Shown here: one piece after another, positions 42,141 to 53,743 of the stretch | Numbering within the stretch: the first letter of the stretch is position 1 | Layout of the letters: each line of letters begins with the position of its first letter | Source: Pollenia angustigena | Lineage: Eukaryota; Arthropoda; Insecta; Diptera; Polleniidae | Reading direction: 5' to 3' | Length of the DNA: 64,000 nt | NCBI GenBank assembly: GCA_930367215.1 | Contig: OV884060.1 | Location: forward strand, 181,733,253-181,797,252 | Made by a program: the position numbers and the translations under genes | The notes under the pieces: generated by a model | The model's input: the letters and a program-made list of their open reading frames with translations, nothing else | Database searches by the model: none | Told to the model about the DNA's origin: nothing

Positions 42141-43258
42141 CTAGCTGACCCGGTCCGCGTTGCTGGCCCTAAGCAAATATTGTTGTATTACCAAACGATT
42201 TAAATTGAGCTTTAAACGAAATTTACGGCCTTTAAAATGTTCCTTCTGTAAAAACCTAAGTTGGACCATGGCGATGATTTTAAAGAAAAAATCGTCCAAA
42301 TCGGCCCAGCCGTTCTCAAGTTATGCGCTTAATAGAAAAAGAGGGCGTAAAAGTAGGCGTGATACATTTTTCTTTCGATGAAAACGTAAAATGGATTAAT
42401 ACGAACATTTAAAAGAAAAATTAGTCAAATCGATGAAGCCCTTTTTTTTTAGGTAAATCGAAAAATGTGGGCGTGGCAAAATTTTCTTTCCGTAAAAACC
42501 TAAGTTGGACCATGGCAATCATTTTAAAGCAAAAATCGTTTGAATCGGTCAAGCCGTTCTCAACTTATGCGCTTAATAGAAAAAGTGGGCGTAAAAGTAG
42601 GCGTGGTAAATTTTTCTTTCGATTTAAACTTAAAATGGATAAATAGGAACATTTGAAAGAAAAATATGTCAAATTGATGGTAGCCGTTTTCTGATTTTAG
42701 GTAATTCAAAAAAAGTGGGCGTGAAAGTGGGCGGGGCAAAATGTTATTTTCGCTTAAATCTAAGTGCGACCATGGCGATCATTTTAAAGAAAAAATCGTC
42801 CAAATCGGTCAAGCCGTTCTCCAGTTATGCGCTTAATGGAAAAAGTGGGTGTAAAAGTAGGCGTGGTAAATTTTTTTCGATGAAAACTTAAAGTTGATTA
42901 ATACGAACATTTGAAAGAAAAATTAGTCAACTCGATGGAGCCGTTTTCTGATTTTAGGTAAATCGAAAAAAGTGGGCGTAAAAGTGGGCGGGGCAAAATT
43001 TTCTTTCCGTGTAGATCTAAGTTAGACCATGGCGATCATTTTAAAGAAAAAATCGTTCAAATCGGTCAAGCCGTTCTCAAGTTATGGTTTTTGCCACGCC
43101 CCTCCGCCCCCAGACCGAAAATCAAAAATCAGACTTCCCTATGTCACCCGCCTGAATATTCTGAAGATTCCCTGAAAATTTCATCAAAATCGGCCCAGCC
43201 GTTTTGGAGTCCATACGTTACATACATACATACACACATCCAATTTTATATATATAGA
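42141..43258 (-). mobile_element. non-autonomous Helitron
   Basis: Minus strand 5' end A|TCTATATATATAAAATTGG at 43258 and 3' end GGACCGGGTCAGCTAG|T at 42141. The interior is about four tandem copies of a 260-290-bp block (TAAGTTGGACCATGGCGAT, GCCGTTCTCAAGTTATG, AGTGGGCGTAAAAGTAGGCG). No Rep or helicase. Both termini match the autonomous-type relic at 12778-18405. Confidence 0.9.
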
Positions 43259-43274
43259 TTATATTAGTTTTTAG

Positions 43275-43740
43275 TTTTTAAAAATGTGGTTTTTAAAACT
43301 ACTAATGCGTTGAGAAAGTCACTGGACATTTTATTCCTCTACTTCGTTCCAAAGTGAACAGCAAGAGAAAAAACCCTTTCACTTTCCACCGAAGTTGGTT
43401 TTATAGTTAAAAGAGCATTATACAGGTTTTCAATACATATTCCTTGTTCAATTATTGCTTACTTCATACATATTAAACTCTTTGTTAAAGCAGTTTATAT
43501 TATTAATTTTCCGATATTTTGGCGTTGCTTTCGCATTAGTGATAGCATTTTCCAATTTTTTTTTTTTTGATAGTAGCATCAACTCGAATTTCTGTGATAT
43601 CACCATCACTACTAGATTCTTCAGCATCTGAAGAACAGCTCATAAAAAGTCGTCTATATATATTTTCTGCATATATTTTTATACAACTTTTCGATATAGC
43701 CGAATCCAAAATGTAATTATTTGTTTTCAAATAATTTAAT
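43275..43740 (-). pseudogene. hAT transposase C-terminal remnant
   Basis: A decayed reading includes a Ser/Asp-rich stretch (MSCSSDAEESSSDGD) and then the dimerisation motif LLTIKPTSVESERVFSLAV, with RNKMSSDFLNALVVLKT after an in-frame stop. The order is that of hAT C-termini. Several stops make it inactive. Confidence 0.75.
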
Positions 43741-44239
43741 TTCGCCTTGGAATTACATTTAAAAATATTTGATGTTTGTAAACTGATGTTTTTTTTTTGT
43801 CTTTTTACAGTAATGTCAACAATTTAAATTCAAAGCAAAAATCAATTTCTGCGAGTAAAAAAAATAAAACAAATCACTTTGAGCAACTGAAGTTTTGTTT
43901 AAAATATTTTCTATAAATAAAAAAAAAAACAAAATTAAATTAAAATTAACGTTTTTTATGTAAAATTGCTTTTATGAAATTCCCGGATTTCCCGGGAAAA
44001 ATAAAAAAATTTCCCGGGAATTACCGTCAGAAATTTTCCGGGAATTCCCGGGAAATCAGACCCGGGAAATCCCGGACCCCAAACACTACTTATTATCCAT
44101 AAAATGGCTTATAAAAAAAATCGGTTATAGTCTAAATTCGCTTATAGTCCACAAAAGTTGTGCAATAATAGAAGTGGACTATAAGCGAAAAGTACTGTAA
44201 CAATTTGGAGTTGTTGGCATCGACTTACACCAGAGCAAT

Positions 44240-45463
44240 CAGTGATGCCAACTTTTTGAGAGAAAAAAGCACTTTCAAATTTAAAAAAGCACTAAAAAGC
44301 ACTATTTCGAGCCAAAAAAAAAAAAAGCGTAAAAAAGCACTTAGCTATTTTTACAATTTAATTAAACACAAAACAAGTTGCATTCGGCAGTGCCGAATAT
44401 TGTATACCTCCAAAATTTAAAAAAAGGCGACGGCGTTGATGGGGACCATTTTCATTTAAGATTAAATAATAAATATATTTACATTTGTATATAAACATTT
44501 TTACATGTATTATTATTATCTTCAATAAAAATAATATCATCCAATTCATTTAGAGTTTAAATTGGCCATATAACAGTTTTAAAGTAATACAGTGCGAGCT
44601 CGATTTTGGTAACTCGAAAAAATATGGCCTAATGCATTAAACTTAACGGCAGCCCATATTTGATCAAAAAAACTTATATTTTATCGTTTTAATAAATAAA
44701 AATTAAACTCGTGCAAAGTTTAATAAAACAATTGGCGCATGATATTGTCCAATTATTTTAACATATGTACGCTTTTGAATAAAGAACACACATAAGGGGC
44801 AAAATTGAAATAACATGTATGTTTGCAATCTGATACTTAGTCAAACCTTTTTTCAATAGCACTAGAGGTAGAAGTGCACAACACTTGGAAAACTAAAGCG
44901 CTGTTTTTAATTTATTTAACACTTTGCATATACCAAGCTACGGCTCTTTTTTTAAGTCTTTGCGTTTTTAACAATTTATTTAACAATTCCTAATATTTTT
45001 CAATCCATATTCTATTTTTGAAACAGTGTCTTCATCTTTAACAAAATGTTTACCGAAATAAATCTTTTTTATTACGATTACCAAATATGTTGTCAACGCT
45101 AACGTTTCGTAAAATATCTAAATTGCTAGGAAGCCTAGCTCTAACCTCGTTAATATAGTTTTTGGTAAAACGAATGTAACTTTCATTTATCACTTTTTTA
45201 TCATTCTTAAAATCTTTACAAGCCTTCTGAAAATTGTACCGCAAATAGCAAAGTTCAACTAAATCATCCTCTATATAATCGTATTTTTTAAAAATGGTAG
45301 AAAAAAATAAAAATTGTAAAAAGCACTAAAGGCTCTAACGAAAAATTTAAAAAGCACCAAGTTGGTGCTTTTTTTTAGTTTGGCACTATGGATAAAATTT
45401 TGGCGTTTTGAGGTATCAAAAAGCACCATAAATAGTGTCAAAAGCACTAAGTTGGCATCACTG
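44240..45463 (-). mobile_element. hAT transposon, defective
   Basis: CAGTGATGCCAAC and its inverse GTTGGCATCACTG are flanked by perfect AGAGCAAT duplications (44232-44239, 45464-45471). AAAAAGCACT words are repeated near both ends. A DINE-like scrap (GGCAGTGCCGAATATTG) is at 44386. A transposase fragment lies on the minus strand. Confidence 0.93.
45050..45244 (-). pseudogene. hAT transposase internal fragment
   Basis: A 64-residue open stretch (CKDFKNDKKVINESYIRFT, then EVRARLPSNLDILRNVS) resembles the segment of hAT transposases between the second catalytic Asp and the C-terminal domain. Lacks catalytic residues. Assignment rests on the element's hAT ends plus this similarity. Confidence 0.55.
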
Positions 45464-47095
45464 AGAGCAATGCGTGCAAATTGTTGAAATTTTTAATCAA
45501 CATAATTGTTCAATTCAAAATTCAAAATTTTATTTTGCAATGAAGCCTAGTATTTCTGATTGAATGGGTAATAGGGCTTCCAATCGGGAAATCCCGATCC
45601 CGGAAATCCAGGGATTTTCGGGATTAGGTGAATCCCGAATCTCGGGATTTCTGATTTCTAATCCCGGGATTTTCGGGATCCCGATTTTTTTATATTGTTT
45701 ATTTTTTAAATTTTTTTAATAACTTTTATGAAGATACGTGTATTTGTGTTTAAAATACATTTGGATAGATACATATGGACAATTTTAAATTGTATTTGAA
45801 CATTTTTAATATATTTGAACAATTTTAAAATATATTTGACAAATTTAAAATATTAGGATGTCAGTTAAACTAGGTTTAGTTAATCTGAGAATATATATGT
45901 GCCGCCATAACAAAGTTGGTATACACAATTTTGCCGGAACAGCTTAGTTTTTCTTAAAATGTTTGTCTTAAATACAACTCAACTCTAGTTCAGTTGAAAT
46001 TTTGCAGTTTTTGTATTATGGCATACAACTCTGTGTTAGTGCAGTTAACGAAAACATTATTTCATTGATATTCCGCACAAGTTTTTTTCATATGCGTTTT
46101 GACAGCATTTCACGTGAAATGTTGAACAGAGTACAAGGCTTTATGCAATAAGTCGCACAATGGTTTCATTCATTCAATAAAAAGGTGAACTAACCTATAG
46201 GAATAACATAAACAGCATTGTACAATGTTGCCAACACATTTCACTTTTATTGTTGTGCAATGAAAATCAAGAGTCTTTTGATTGTTGCAAGAGTATTAGA
46301 AATTTAAATGAACTGAATCGAATTGAACCTAAATCAAATTGATTCGAATGTCGAAAACAACAATTACTTTTGGACAACGCTGGCGATGATGATGATGTCG
46401 ACGACGACGACAGCAACACGAGGAACACAACTGCTCAGCAAGAGTTTCACATTTTAACATTTTTAGAAAATCTTTATTTAAATTAAATTCGTTAAAATCA
46501 GAATTGGTGCCGCAAAAGCAATTCGTTAAACAAAAACCCAGTTCAAAAAAAAAAACGAAAAGAAGGCAAATGAATGAATATTCACAATATGTTTTCTTTC
46601 ATTTCTACCTTGTTTTTATTTCGTTATTGTGTCGTCTATGTAAATTTATTAAAAGCACGAATGCACAGTGGATCAGGAGAAATAAATATTTTATCAAATT
46701 AATAAAACAAACTTAAAGAGAAAAACACAGTTTATAAAAAAGGCTTACAGCCGAACCTTAACAAGAGCGGGAGGCGGAAAGTTTTCTTCCGCTTAACTTT
46801 AACGCTGATATGCCATGCCTAAACAAGAGCGTCAACGTTGTGTCGCGCACAGTAGTGATAACTTTCTTGTTAAATAAAATCTACAAAATTTTGTTGTTGT
46901 AGGTCCCGTGCAATAAAGCCATAGGAAATAAAGCCATATGGCTTTATTACCACCAACCAAGTGAAATAACGCTATTATCGTTTAGTAACCAAAATGGAAA
47001 TAACGCCATAACAGTTTAATTGTTATGGTTACAAATTGGCAAAAGAATGCGTTGCCACTGTCAAGTGTTGAAAATATATGGTACAGTAGGTGGAA

Positions 47096-47155
47096 GGGGG
47101 GGGGGGGGGCGCGTCCGGCGGGCGATCGTGAGGCGTGCGGCGGGCCCGTCACAAC
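47096..47155. repeat. poly(G) run of 14 and adjoining very GC-rich patch
   Basis: 14 G at 47096-47109 are followed by about 45 bases of almost pure G/C (CGCGTCCGGCGGGCGATCGT and beyond), unlike anything around it. It lies just before the hairpin array and could be part of it, an insertion, or an assembly artefact. Confidence 0.85.
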
Positions 47156-47164
47156 ATGTTTACA

Positions 47165-47572
47165 AATTCCAAAGCATAGCCGACCTTCGACAGGGCGCAA
47201 GTATGGTATAACGAAGACCGGCTACGCTAACTAAAGCTTCTCTGTAGAGCCGGCCTTCGGCCGGGCGCAAGAATTTTCTCCTCCATGGTATAACAAACAC
47301 CGGCTTTGCTTACTAAAGCTTCTCTGTATTTTCTCCTTTATGGTATAACAAGTACCGATTTCGCTAAGTAAAGCTTCTAAAATCTACCTTGTTTCCGAAC
47401 AAACGCCGAATACGCAGAGAAGCTTTAGTTAGCGAAGCCGGTGCTTGTTATACCATACAAGAGAAACTCCTTACGCACGGCCAAAGGCCGGCTATGCAGA
47501 TAAGCTTTAGTTAGCGAATCCGGTTTTTGTTATACAATAGAGGAGAAAATCCTTGCGGCCAAAAGTGTTTTC
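47165..47572. repeat. CCGGC-hairpin module array, second copy
   Basis: Same modules as 37348-37745 (CCGGCCTTCGGCCGGGCGCA, ATGGTATAAC, GCTAACTAAAGCTTCTCTG) and the same inversion point (AAGCTTCTAAAATCT, then TTGTTTCCGAAC), with more point changes. Confidence 0.85.
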
Positions 47573-47700
47573 ATTATATTTTTAATATATACACCCAGAG
47601 AAAAAACAACAAAAAAATGTTTAAATAAATTAGAATAATATTAAAAGAAAAAAAATTGAAATGGGAAATAAGGCCATGTATGGCTTTATTTCACTCCTTA

Positions 47701-48650
47701 AGCCTAGTACTCTGTTCGAACCTGCGAAAAATGTTGAGCAACATTGATTATTTCACACGAAAATTTTGTCATGTATCAATGTTATCTATCCTGCAAGTAT
47801 GCAACATTATTTTTGAATGTAAGCAAAAACCATAGATGGGGGTAGTACAATAAAGGTTGACTTGAATCAACATTGCACTCTCACTAAATAAAACGGCAAT
47901 AAATTATTTTTTACAAATTTGTACCTTGCAATCAAAAAGCTGTACGAAAACATGATATCACTAAAATTTAAAAAAATTTAATTTTGTACTTGCATTTTTG
48001 ATTTTTCCGATGATATGCCTAATCATAGAAAATTAAACTAAATGAAATTCTGTCAATAACGGAATAATTCTTGGATTGAATCATGCAAACACAAGTTTTG
48101 TATTTTAAATTGTGTGCAAAATTTTTAGTCAAATAAGTGAAGAAAAAAAAATTGCAATAAACTGATGATTGCTTGATTTTAAATCAAACTATTTTTTTAT
48201 TACAAAATGTTTTAACATTATAGTCACTTATGTAGTTTGAAAATTTTTAGTTCATCACTTAACATTAACAAAATTATTACAATAATTTTAAACAAGTGCA
48301 CTACCCCCATCTATGACAAAACCATGTGTTTTGAAAAATGTCATTAAAAAAAGTAAAACAATTTTATTTTAATTATTTTCTAATTTTTGCACTTTTCTAC
48401 ATTTTTATTTCTGAAACGCTTGGAAATTACAAAAAATGATTAGTTATTGCTTAAAATTCCGTGCGAAATAAAAGGAGCTGCAATTGTTTCGCACGAAAAA
48501 TAAAAATGTTGCTAGAAACATTTCGCATGTTTTTGCGTATATAAACAGAGTACAACTCTATCAACATTTTTTCGTTTGTATTTCACAGAAATTTTTTTTA
48601 TATTGAGTTTGAAAACATTTCGCACGAAATACTGAACAGGGTACCAGGCT
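47701..48650. mobile_element. nested MITE with AGCCTAGTACTCTGTTC ends
   Basis: Right end inverted reads AGCCTGGTACCCTGTTC. TTA flanks both sides (47698-47700, 48651-48653). TTTCGCACGAAA-like palindromes occur near both ends. A related word (TTGAACAGAGTACAAGGCTT) is at 46123. Confidence 0.65.
47831..48315. mobile_element. innermost nested MITE with CATAGATGGGGGTAGT ends
   Basis: A 16-bp perfect terminal inverted repeat encloses AT-rich non-coding DNA. Flanks GCAAAAAC and ACAAAACC are similar, which weakly suggests an 8-bp duplication. Confidence 0.65.
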
Positions 48651-49825
48651 TTACATGGAAATAAAGTCATATGGTCTTATATCTCGCTCCATTGAGAAAT
48701 AAGACCATATGGTTTTATATCCTATGGCTTTATTGCACGGCACCATAATTGTACAATACGTAAAATAGAACAATTTTATTGCAAGTGTATGAGCCGCTTT
48801 ACATTGTCTTTATGAATTTTGTTCAATTAATAATTTAAGTTTGTTTTTATCATATTTTTAACTCGAAAATTAAGTTGTTTTTTATAAAGTTCAAAAAAAT
48901 TTTTTTTTATATTGGGTATACAACAAATTAAAAATCCCGAAATATCCCGAAAATTTTTTAAAAATCCTGTGAATCCCAGGATTCAAAATATCCCGAAAAT
49001 CCCGGGATCCCGAAATATTGTCTTCAATCCCGAATCCCGGGATTCAGAAAAACCAATCCCGATTGGAAGCCCTAATGGGTACATAAATAAGCTTTTGTCG
49101 AAACACTGTTACATCCACAGAAAATTACTGTTTGGTGCGCCTTATGGGCTGGCGGAGTCATTGGCCCATATGTTTTCCAAAACGATGATGGTCAGAATGC
49201 AAAAAGTTGTTGAAAATTGGTATTCCAAATTGCGCCTTCAACGCGCCAGCCGTGGCGGCCACATGGCAAACATTATTTTAAAACATTAATTTCATAAAAT
49301 GTTTTTTGCAATAAAGCCCGTTTCATTGATATTAAAAATAAAATATTTCCTTATTTTATTATGATTTAAACTTGTGTCACTCCATAAAAAACACACTTTA
49401 TTTCTAATATTGTAAATAATAAAAAAAAGAAAATATCAAATAAAAAAAAAATAAAAATTTTTATCAAAAATACAATGTTCAGTGACTTATGGGCCACCCT
49501 GTATTTAAGTTTTAAGAAGCCTAAATTACCTTTTTCTTATATAAAAATCACATTTAACGATTTTTGGTGAAATTTTAAGAATTTTGGTGACAAATCTTTT
49601 GACAACCTTGTACGTGTCTCGAAACAGCTCACAAGAAATTAAAAGTTTTGCCCATCACTTATTTGTACAAATGTTTTTTGTTCACCTTTTATTTCTTAAT
49701 TCCCCCACAGATTTATCGGTTGTTTAAATCGAAGATAACGAAATTTAGAAATCATCATAAACTTGTGTTACCTAAAGTTATTAACATTTTCTTAAGTTTT
49801 TTTTTTTAATTTCGAAGAATTGAAA

Positions 49826-50400
49826 TGAGAGCTTTATTCGCCCGAATCTTTAATACCCTTCACCTAATGCACTGCAGCGTTTTAGACCACTCAACCACTA
49901 AAACACATTATCCAACAGAATTTCAATAGCAACGGAGCTTATGTGACTGAAATATATAAAAAGCTAGTTCCGATAATGTCTGGGGTCTTCAAAAAACTTA
50001 TAACAGCAGACAGGCGGTCAGAAGGACAACGTAAACTTAACTTCGCCACTTCTAAGAACCCACCATATACATATCGACCCCTAACCGCGAAAATAACGTA
50101 AGCGCCAAAAATCAAATTTTACAGGATAGAGCTTTTTTATTTTATTTAATATAAATTTTGTATGAAATTTGTCGCTTACAATAAAATTGTTCTTGCTATA
50201 AAATCGTAACGGTACCTTATTTGACCATGACATTTTTGGAGATGATGGAAGTGTTGCCAATTAAGTAATTTATTAAAAAAAAAAAACGAAAATTGAAAAT
50301 AATGTCGCTTACGTTATTTTCGCGGTTAGGGTTCGATATATTCTTAATGATGATAATTTTTTTTTTTACCTTTCCACCTGTTTTTTTTTACTTTCAAAAC
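49826..50400 (+). repeat. DINE-1-like fragment interrupted by a MITE
   Basis: Begins AGAGCTTTATTCGCCCGAAT and TAATACCCTTCACC, with CAGACAGGCGGTCAGAAGGA and GAACCCACCATATAC, diverged from the other copies. The MITE at 50072-50338 interrupts it. Confidence 0.5.
50072..50338. mobile_element. MITE with CCCTAACCGCGAAAATAACG ends
   Basis: A 33-position terminal inverted repeat (TATCGA[A/C]CCCTAACCGCG, then AAAATAACGTAAGCG). TA at each flank would fit a Tc1/mariner-type MITE. Confidence 0.75.
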
Positions 50401-50544
50401 AAGAGATAGTAGAGACATACTTATTGGCAACAGTTGGGAATACTATGGGGTTAATACAATTTTATTTAATGTAAATCTATTTATTTATTATTTAATAAAT
50501 GTTACAAATACAATAAGACATTATATATTTTTACTTAGTTTATA

Positions 50545-50655
50545 GAGCAGTAGTAACGCCGGCCTTCAACCCGTTGCAGGAATCGTACCCGCAGCCCTGA
50601 CATTTATAGATCGGCTCACAACCAATTAACCCACCAGAACACCCGCAATTCAATC
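50545..50655 (-). mobile_element. tRNA-derived SINE-like head
   Basis: Minus strand has an A-box-like TGGGTTAATTGG and a B-box-like GGTACGATTCC at tRNA spacing, then CAACGGGTTGAAGG. It resembles a tRNA gene but lacks a paired acceptor stem. A SINE head or tRNA pseudogene fits. Confidence 0.5.
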
Positions 50656-51315
50656 TGATTTATTTTTAATTAAGTATTTATAAACAAATCAAACCATTTT
50701 AGAATATGTAAATTATAAAAAATCAGTTCATAGATTTTTTTCGTTAAAAGTATTCGTTCTTTCAAAGAATGGAACTTTTTTTTTTAACTGCGCTCCCGAC
50801 AACTAGACATTGAAAACTGCCTTGACTTTCTTTACAAAAAACACAATCTAAATTTTATTATTTAATTCACTTAAATCTGAAACAGTTTGCCAATTTCGCA
50901 TGCAACAGTTTATTAAAGCAATTACTGGCTAATTAATTCAAATTATTTAATAAAATACATTTTAGTTTTAAACTTGAGAAAAAAAGCATGACAAAAAATT
51001 GTCTAGAGAATGAAAAACACGTTTTTTAAATCGTCTACAAAAAAATTAAAAAACCCTATAGGAAATCTGTTTTTTTTTTTTTATTGAGAGACGGTAAGAA
51101 AATCGTTAAAATGAGATTTTTTTACAAATACTGGAAATCGATAAAGAAAATCTTATCTAATCTTCCCATTACAGACAAAGTCAAACATTTGATAAAAAAA
51201 TTTATCATTTGATATCAAGCACAATTCTCAAAAAGCTTTCAATAGTTTTGATTAAAACATTTGTATGCTAATTGATAATAATGTAAATAAAATATTAGAC
51301 AAACACTGTTTTATT
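50656..51315. other. no gene seen
   Basis: AT-rich sequence without recognised features. Confidence 0.5.
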
Positions 51316-51596
51316 CAGGGCTGTGGAGTCGTCAAACAATGGTTCTAACTCTGACTCCGACTCCAACAGCTGAAATTTTTGTTTTATTCAGTACCTTTTA
51401 AATGGTTAAATAAATATAGCAAGAAAATAAATCTGTAAAAATTTCATATCCATATTTTGAATATTGCATAGCCAATTTCGAAAAATTATTATTTTGGAAA
51501 ATATTAGAAATTTTTTGAAGTCGGCGTTGCGAGTTTTTTTGGGTACCTTGACTCCGACTCTGGTAGAAAAGCCTCAACTCCGACTCCACAGCCCTG
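51316..51596. mobile_element. MITE with CAGGGCTGTGGAGTCG ends (hAT-type)
   Basis: Perfect 16-bp inverted ends followed by GACTCCGACTCC-type repeats, a terminal pattern typical of hAT non-autonomous elements. The 8-bp duplication is not obvious, because the right flank was re-duplicated (51583-51832). Confidence 0.7.
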
Positions 51597-51832
51597 GCTT
51601 AATTAACTTGATATTAATTTGTTATAAAGTTTGATTTTCGAACGAAAAAATAAACTGGGCAACACTAAACACGAAAAATAAATGAGGAGGACCAATAAAT
51701 GAGCAGGACTCCACAGCCCTGGCTTAATTAACTTGATATTAATTTGTTATAGTTTGATTCTCGAACGAAAAAATAAACTGGGCAACACTAAACACGAAAA
51801 ATAAATGAGGAGGACCATAAAATTAATAATTC
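51583..51832 (+). repeat. tandem duplication, 2 x 125 bp
   Basis: ACTCCACAGCCCTGGCTTAA starts each unit (51583, 51708), so the duplicated block includes the last 14 bp of the MITE end plus flank. The units differ at a few positions. Confidence 0.9.
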
Positions 51833-51849
51833 CACTTTTTAAATTTATT

Positions 51850-52668
51850 AGCTGTATTCACACCGAGCTTGTTAGTTTGTTAGTCGTTAATTGTTACTTT
51901 TTTACACGCATTTTGTTTTTGTATATTAAACGCGCTACCGGATTAACATTTAACAAATTAACGACACGGCACCCTTGATAAAATAGTTGTTAGTTGGTAA
52001 CTCACTACTTACCGTCAGCAAACGTTATTTGTGTCAAAGCATGAGTAATTAAATGGTTTACAATTGTTTTTTTACAGTTTCTCGTTGCATGTTTTATTTT
52101 TTCCAGAATAATAAATTGTGTCAGAGCAATAAATCAGTTGTTTTACTACGAAAGTTACCAGACTTAAGGCAGAATTAGTCTTTACTTTCTGTTCTGATAC
52201 GAATCAGCTGATTGGTTTTTGTTATTAAAAAACCTATGAAATTGATTAGTTTTTCTGTTCTGTTGCGGTTCAGTATGTTAAAATCAAAAACTTGTTAAGT
52301 AATTGTAAGTGACAGCAAAATAAATAATAAAAAATACATATTTTTATTAAAATAAACTGTTTTTTGATTTTAAGAATTCATAAAATTTAATTTCTTCAAA
52401 TTCATGTGCATTAAAGTTATTGAAATAAACAATGGACGGTGCAAAACTAATAAATTTGTCATAAACGGCTGATAAGTTACGACAGAAAAATAAACTATTA
52501 CAATTTCGTAACAGAACGGCGCGGAACAGAACAGAAACAGAAAGTAAAGACTAACTGAGCCTTAACAAAGTTTTAAAATGGGGGTCGTTCACAGTTGGTA
52601 ACTTTAACAAATTAACAAACTACCGAGTTACAAATTAACAAGTTTGGTGTGAATACCACTATTGTTTT
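51850..52668. mobile_element. inverted-repeat element with GTATTCACACC ends
   Basis: GTATTCACACCGAGCTTGTT and, inverted, GTATTCACACCAAACTTGTT, followed on each side by GTTAATTTGTTA-like words. A second element (52164-52565) sits inside. No ORF. Confidence 0.7.
52164..52565. mobile_element. nested MITE bounded by TTAA (piggyBac-like)
   Basis: TTAAGGCAGAATTAGTCTTT and its near inverse AAAGACTAACTGAGCCTTAA. If TTAA is the target duplication, a piggyBac-type origin is likely. The tetranucleotide is part of both ends as read. Confidence 0.7.
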
Positions 52669-52802
52669 TTTTTTTGTCTCTGAATAATATTGCACATACT
52701 CAAATCCCTTTTGTCATTGTTTTAACGAATTTTTTTACTTTGAAGCGGATTAAAACGCAACTATTTCACATACAAACATACATCGTACTGGCTTCAATTC
52801 AT

Positions 52803-52852
52803 CTTTTTATTTTTCATTTATCCTGAAGCTTCTCAGGATAAATGAGAAATCA
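52803..52852. repeat. perfect-stem hairpin
   Basis: TTCATTTATCCTGA, then AGCTT, then TCAGGATAAATGAG form a stem of about 15 bp with a very short loop. No function is evident. Confidence 0.6.
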
Positions 52853-53055
52853 AGACGCATGCGATGCAAATAATCTTATTTTATGCGATCAATGCGTATA
52901 TGCATTCTTCGCGTGTGGTGTGTAACTTGCCAATACAATTTTACACGGATCATGATTTTTTGACAGAAGCATAAACGCATTGAACGCGTCGTCTAGCAAT
53001 TAAAGTCAAGTTACATACAAACGATTTGCATGTGAATAAAAATGTATAATCTGTA

Positions 53056-53328
53056 AGTCTGGGCTCACACTATGAAAGATTTCTTTCAGAAAATCTGAGT
53101 TTATTGTAGTGTGGGGAGTGAACGATAGCATGTTCTTTTCCACACTCACCAATAAACTGAGACTTTCTTAAAGTAAACTTTCATACACAGAACATTTTTG
53201 TGAATTTGTTTTTGTTTTCATGAAAACTCGCACTCCTTTGATGTGTTTTCAAGAACAGCCACCACTATCACAAATTTTTTAATTGAACTCAATTTTTTAT
53301 TATTTTCTGTGTAGTGTGAACCCAGACT
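53056..53328. mobile_element. AGTCTGGGCTCACACTA foldback MITE, copy 1
   Basis: 17-bp ends AGTCTGGGCTCACACTA and, inverted, AGTCTGGGTTCACACTA. The internal CTTTCAGAAAATCTGAG and ACTCACCAATAAACTGAG are inverted too. Complete family reference in this window. Confidence 0.85.
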
Positions 53329-53470
53329 AAGCAAAAAAGGTATTTATTAAAGGAATAATGCGAATAAGAAAATGATAAAACGGGTGAAAGTAAAGAAATT
53401 ATAAATTTTACGTAAAGTGGAATTCATACATACAAACGATTTGCATTTGAATAAAAATGTATAATCTGTA

Positions 53471-53743
53471 AGTCTGGGCTCACACTATGAAAGATTTCTT
53501 TCAGAAAATCTGAGTTTATTGTAGTGTGGGGAGTGAACGATAGCATGTTCTTTTCCACACTCACCAATAAACTGAGACTTTCTTAAAGTAAACTTTCATA
53601 CACAGAACATTTTTGTGAATTTGTTTTTGTTTTCATGAAAACTCGCACTCCTTTGATGTGTTTTCAAGAACAGCCACCACTATCACAAATTTTTTAATTG
53701 AACTCAATTTTTTATTATTTTCTGTGTAGTGTGAACCCAGACT
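53471..53743. mobile_element. AGTCTGGGCTCACACTA foldback MITE, copy 2
   Basis: Same as the copy 415 bp upstream, arising from the segmental duplication and not from a separate transposition. Confidence 0.85.

Larger units (their letters stand above)
41641..44088 (-). mobile_element. hAT transposon, defective, with Helitron insertion
   Basis: Ends TAGTGTTTGGG and inverse, with perfect 8-bp duplication CTTATTAT (41633-41640, 44089-44096). Subterminal sequence repeats CCCGGGAAA and AATTCCCGG palindromes on both sides. Remnants of a transposase C-terminus lie on the minus strand. The Helitron at 42141-43258 occupies about half of it. Confidence 0.92.
39855..44197. mobile_element. pogo-like non-autonomous unit split by later insertions
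   Basis: Left CAGTACATTTCGCTTAAAGG and right, inverted, CAGTACTTTTCGCTTATAG. TTCGCTTATAGTCCA words recur inside (41190, 44150). TA follows the right end, but the left flank is not TA. It contains the MITE at 40189-41124 and the hAT at 41641-44088. No transposase is seen. Confidence 0.5.
46902..48744. mobile_element. inverted-repeat element with AATAAAGCCATATGG ends and hairpin core
   Basis: GGTCCCGTGCAATAAAGCCA and, inverted, GGTGCCGTGCAATAAAGCCA, continuing into repeated AATAAAGCCATATGGCTTTATT-type palindromes. Possible 9-bp duplication GTTGTTGTA/ATAATTGTA matches at 6 of 9. The core is the CCGGC array at 47165-47572, shared with the element at 37089-38220. Two further units are nested at 47701-48650 and 47831-48315. 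Confidence 0.75.
45572..49074. mobile_element. hAT transposon with nested insertions
   Basis: TAGGGCTTCCAATCGGGA and its inverse are flanked by ATGGGTAA (45564-45571) and ATGGGTAC (49075-49082), 7/8 of a hAT duplication. Both ends are dense in AATCCCGGGATT palindromes. No transposase is readable. Inside is the inverted-repeat element at 46902-48744. The ORF at 46504-46716 is not recognised. Confidence 0.88.
44205..49502 (+). mobile_element. mariner-like element interrupted by two hAT insertions
   Basis: With the hATs removed, a transposase HTH begins at about 44228: TPEQ, then CVQIVEIFNQHNCSIQNSKF past the first hAT, then a stop. After the second hAT come GLAESLAHMF and, following an internal deletion, KLRLQRASRGGHMANIILKH (about 49140-49289). 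The right end is AGTGACTTATGGGCCACCCT followed by G and TA. The left terminus was not found. Confidence 0.75.
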
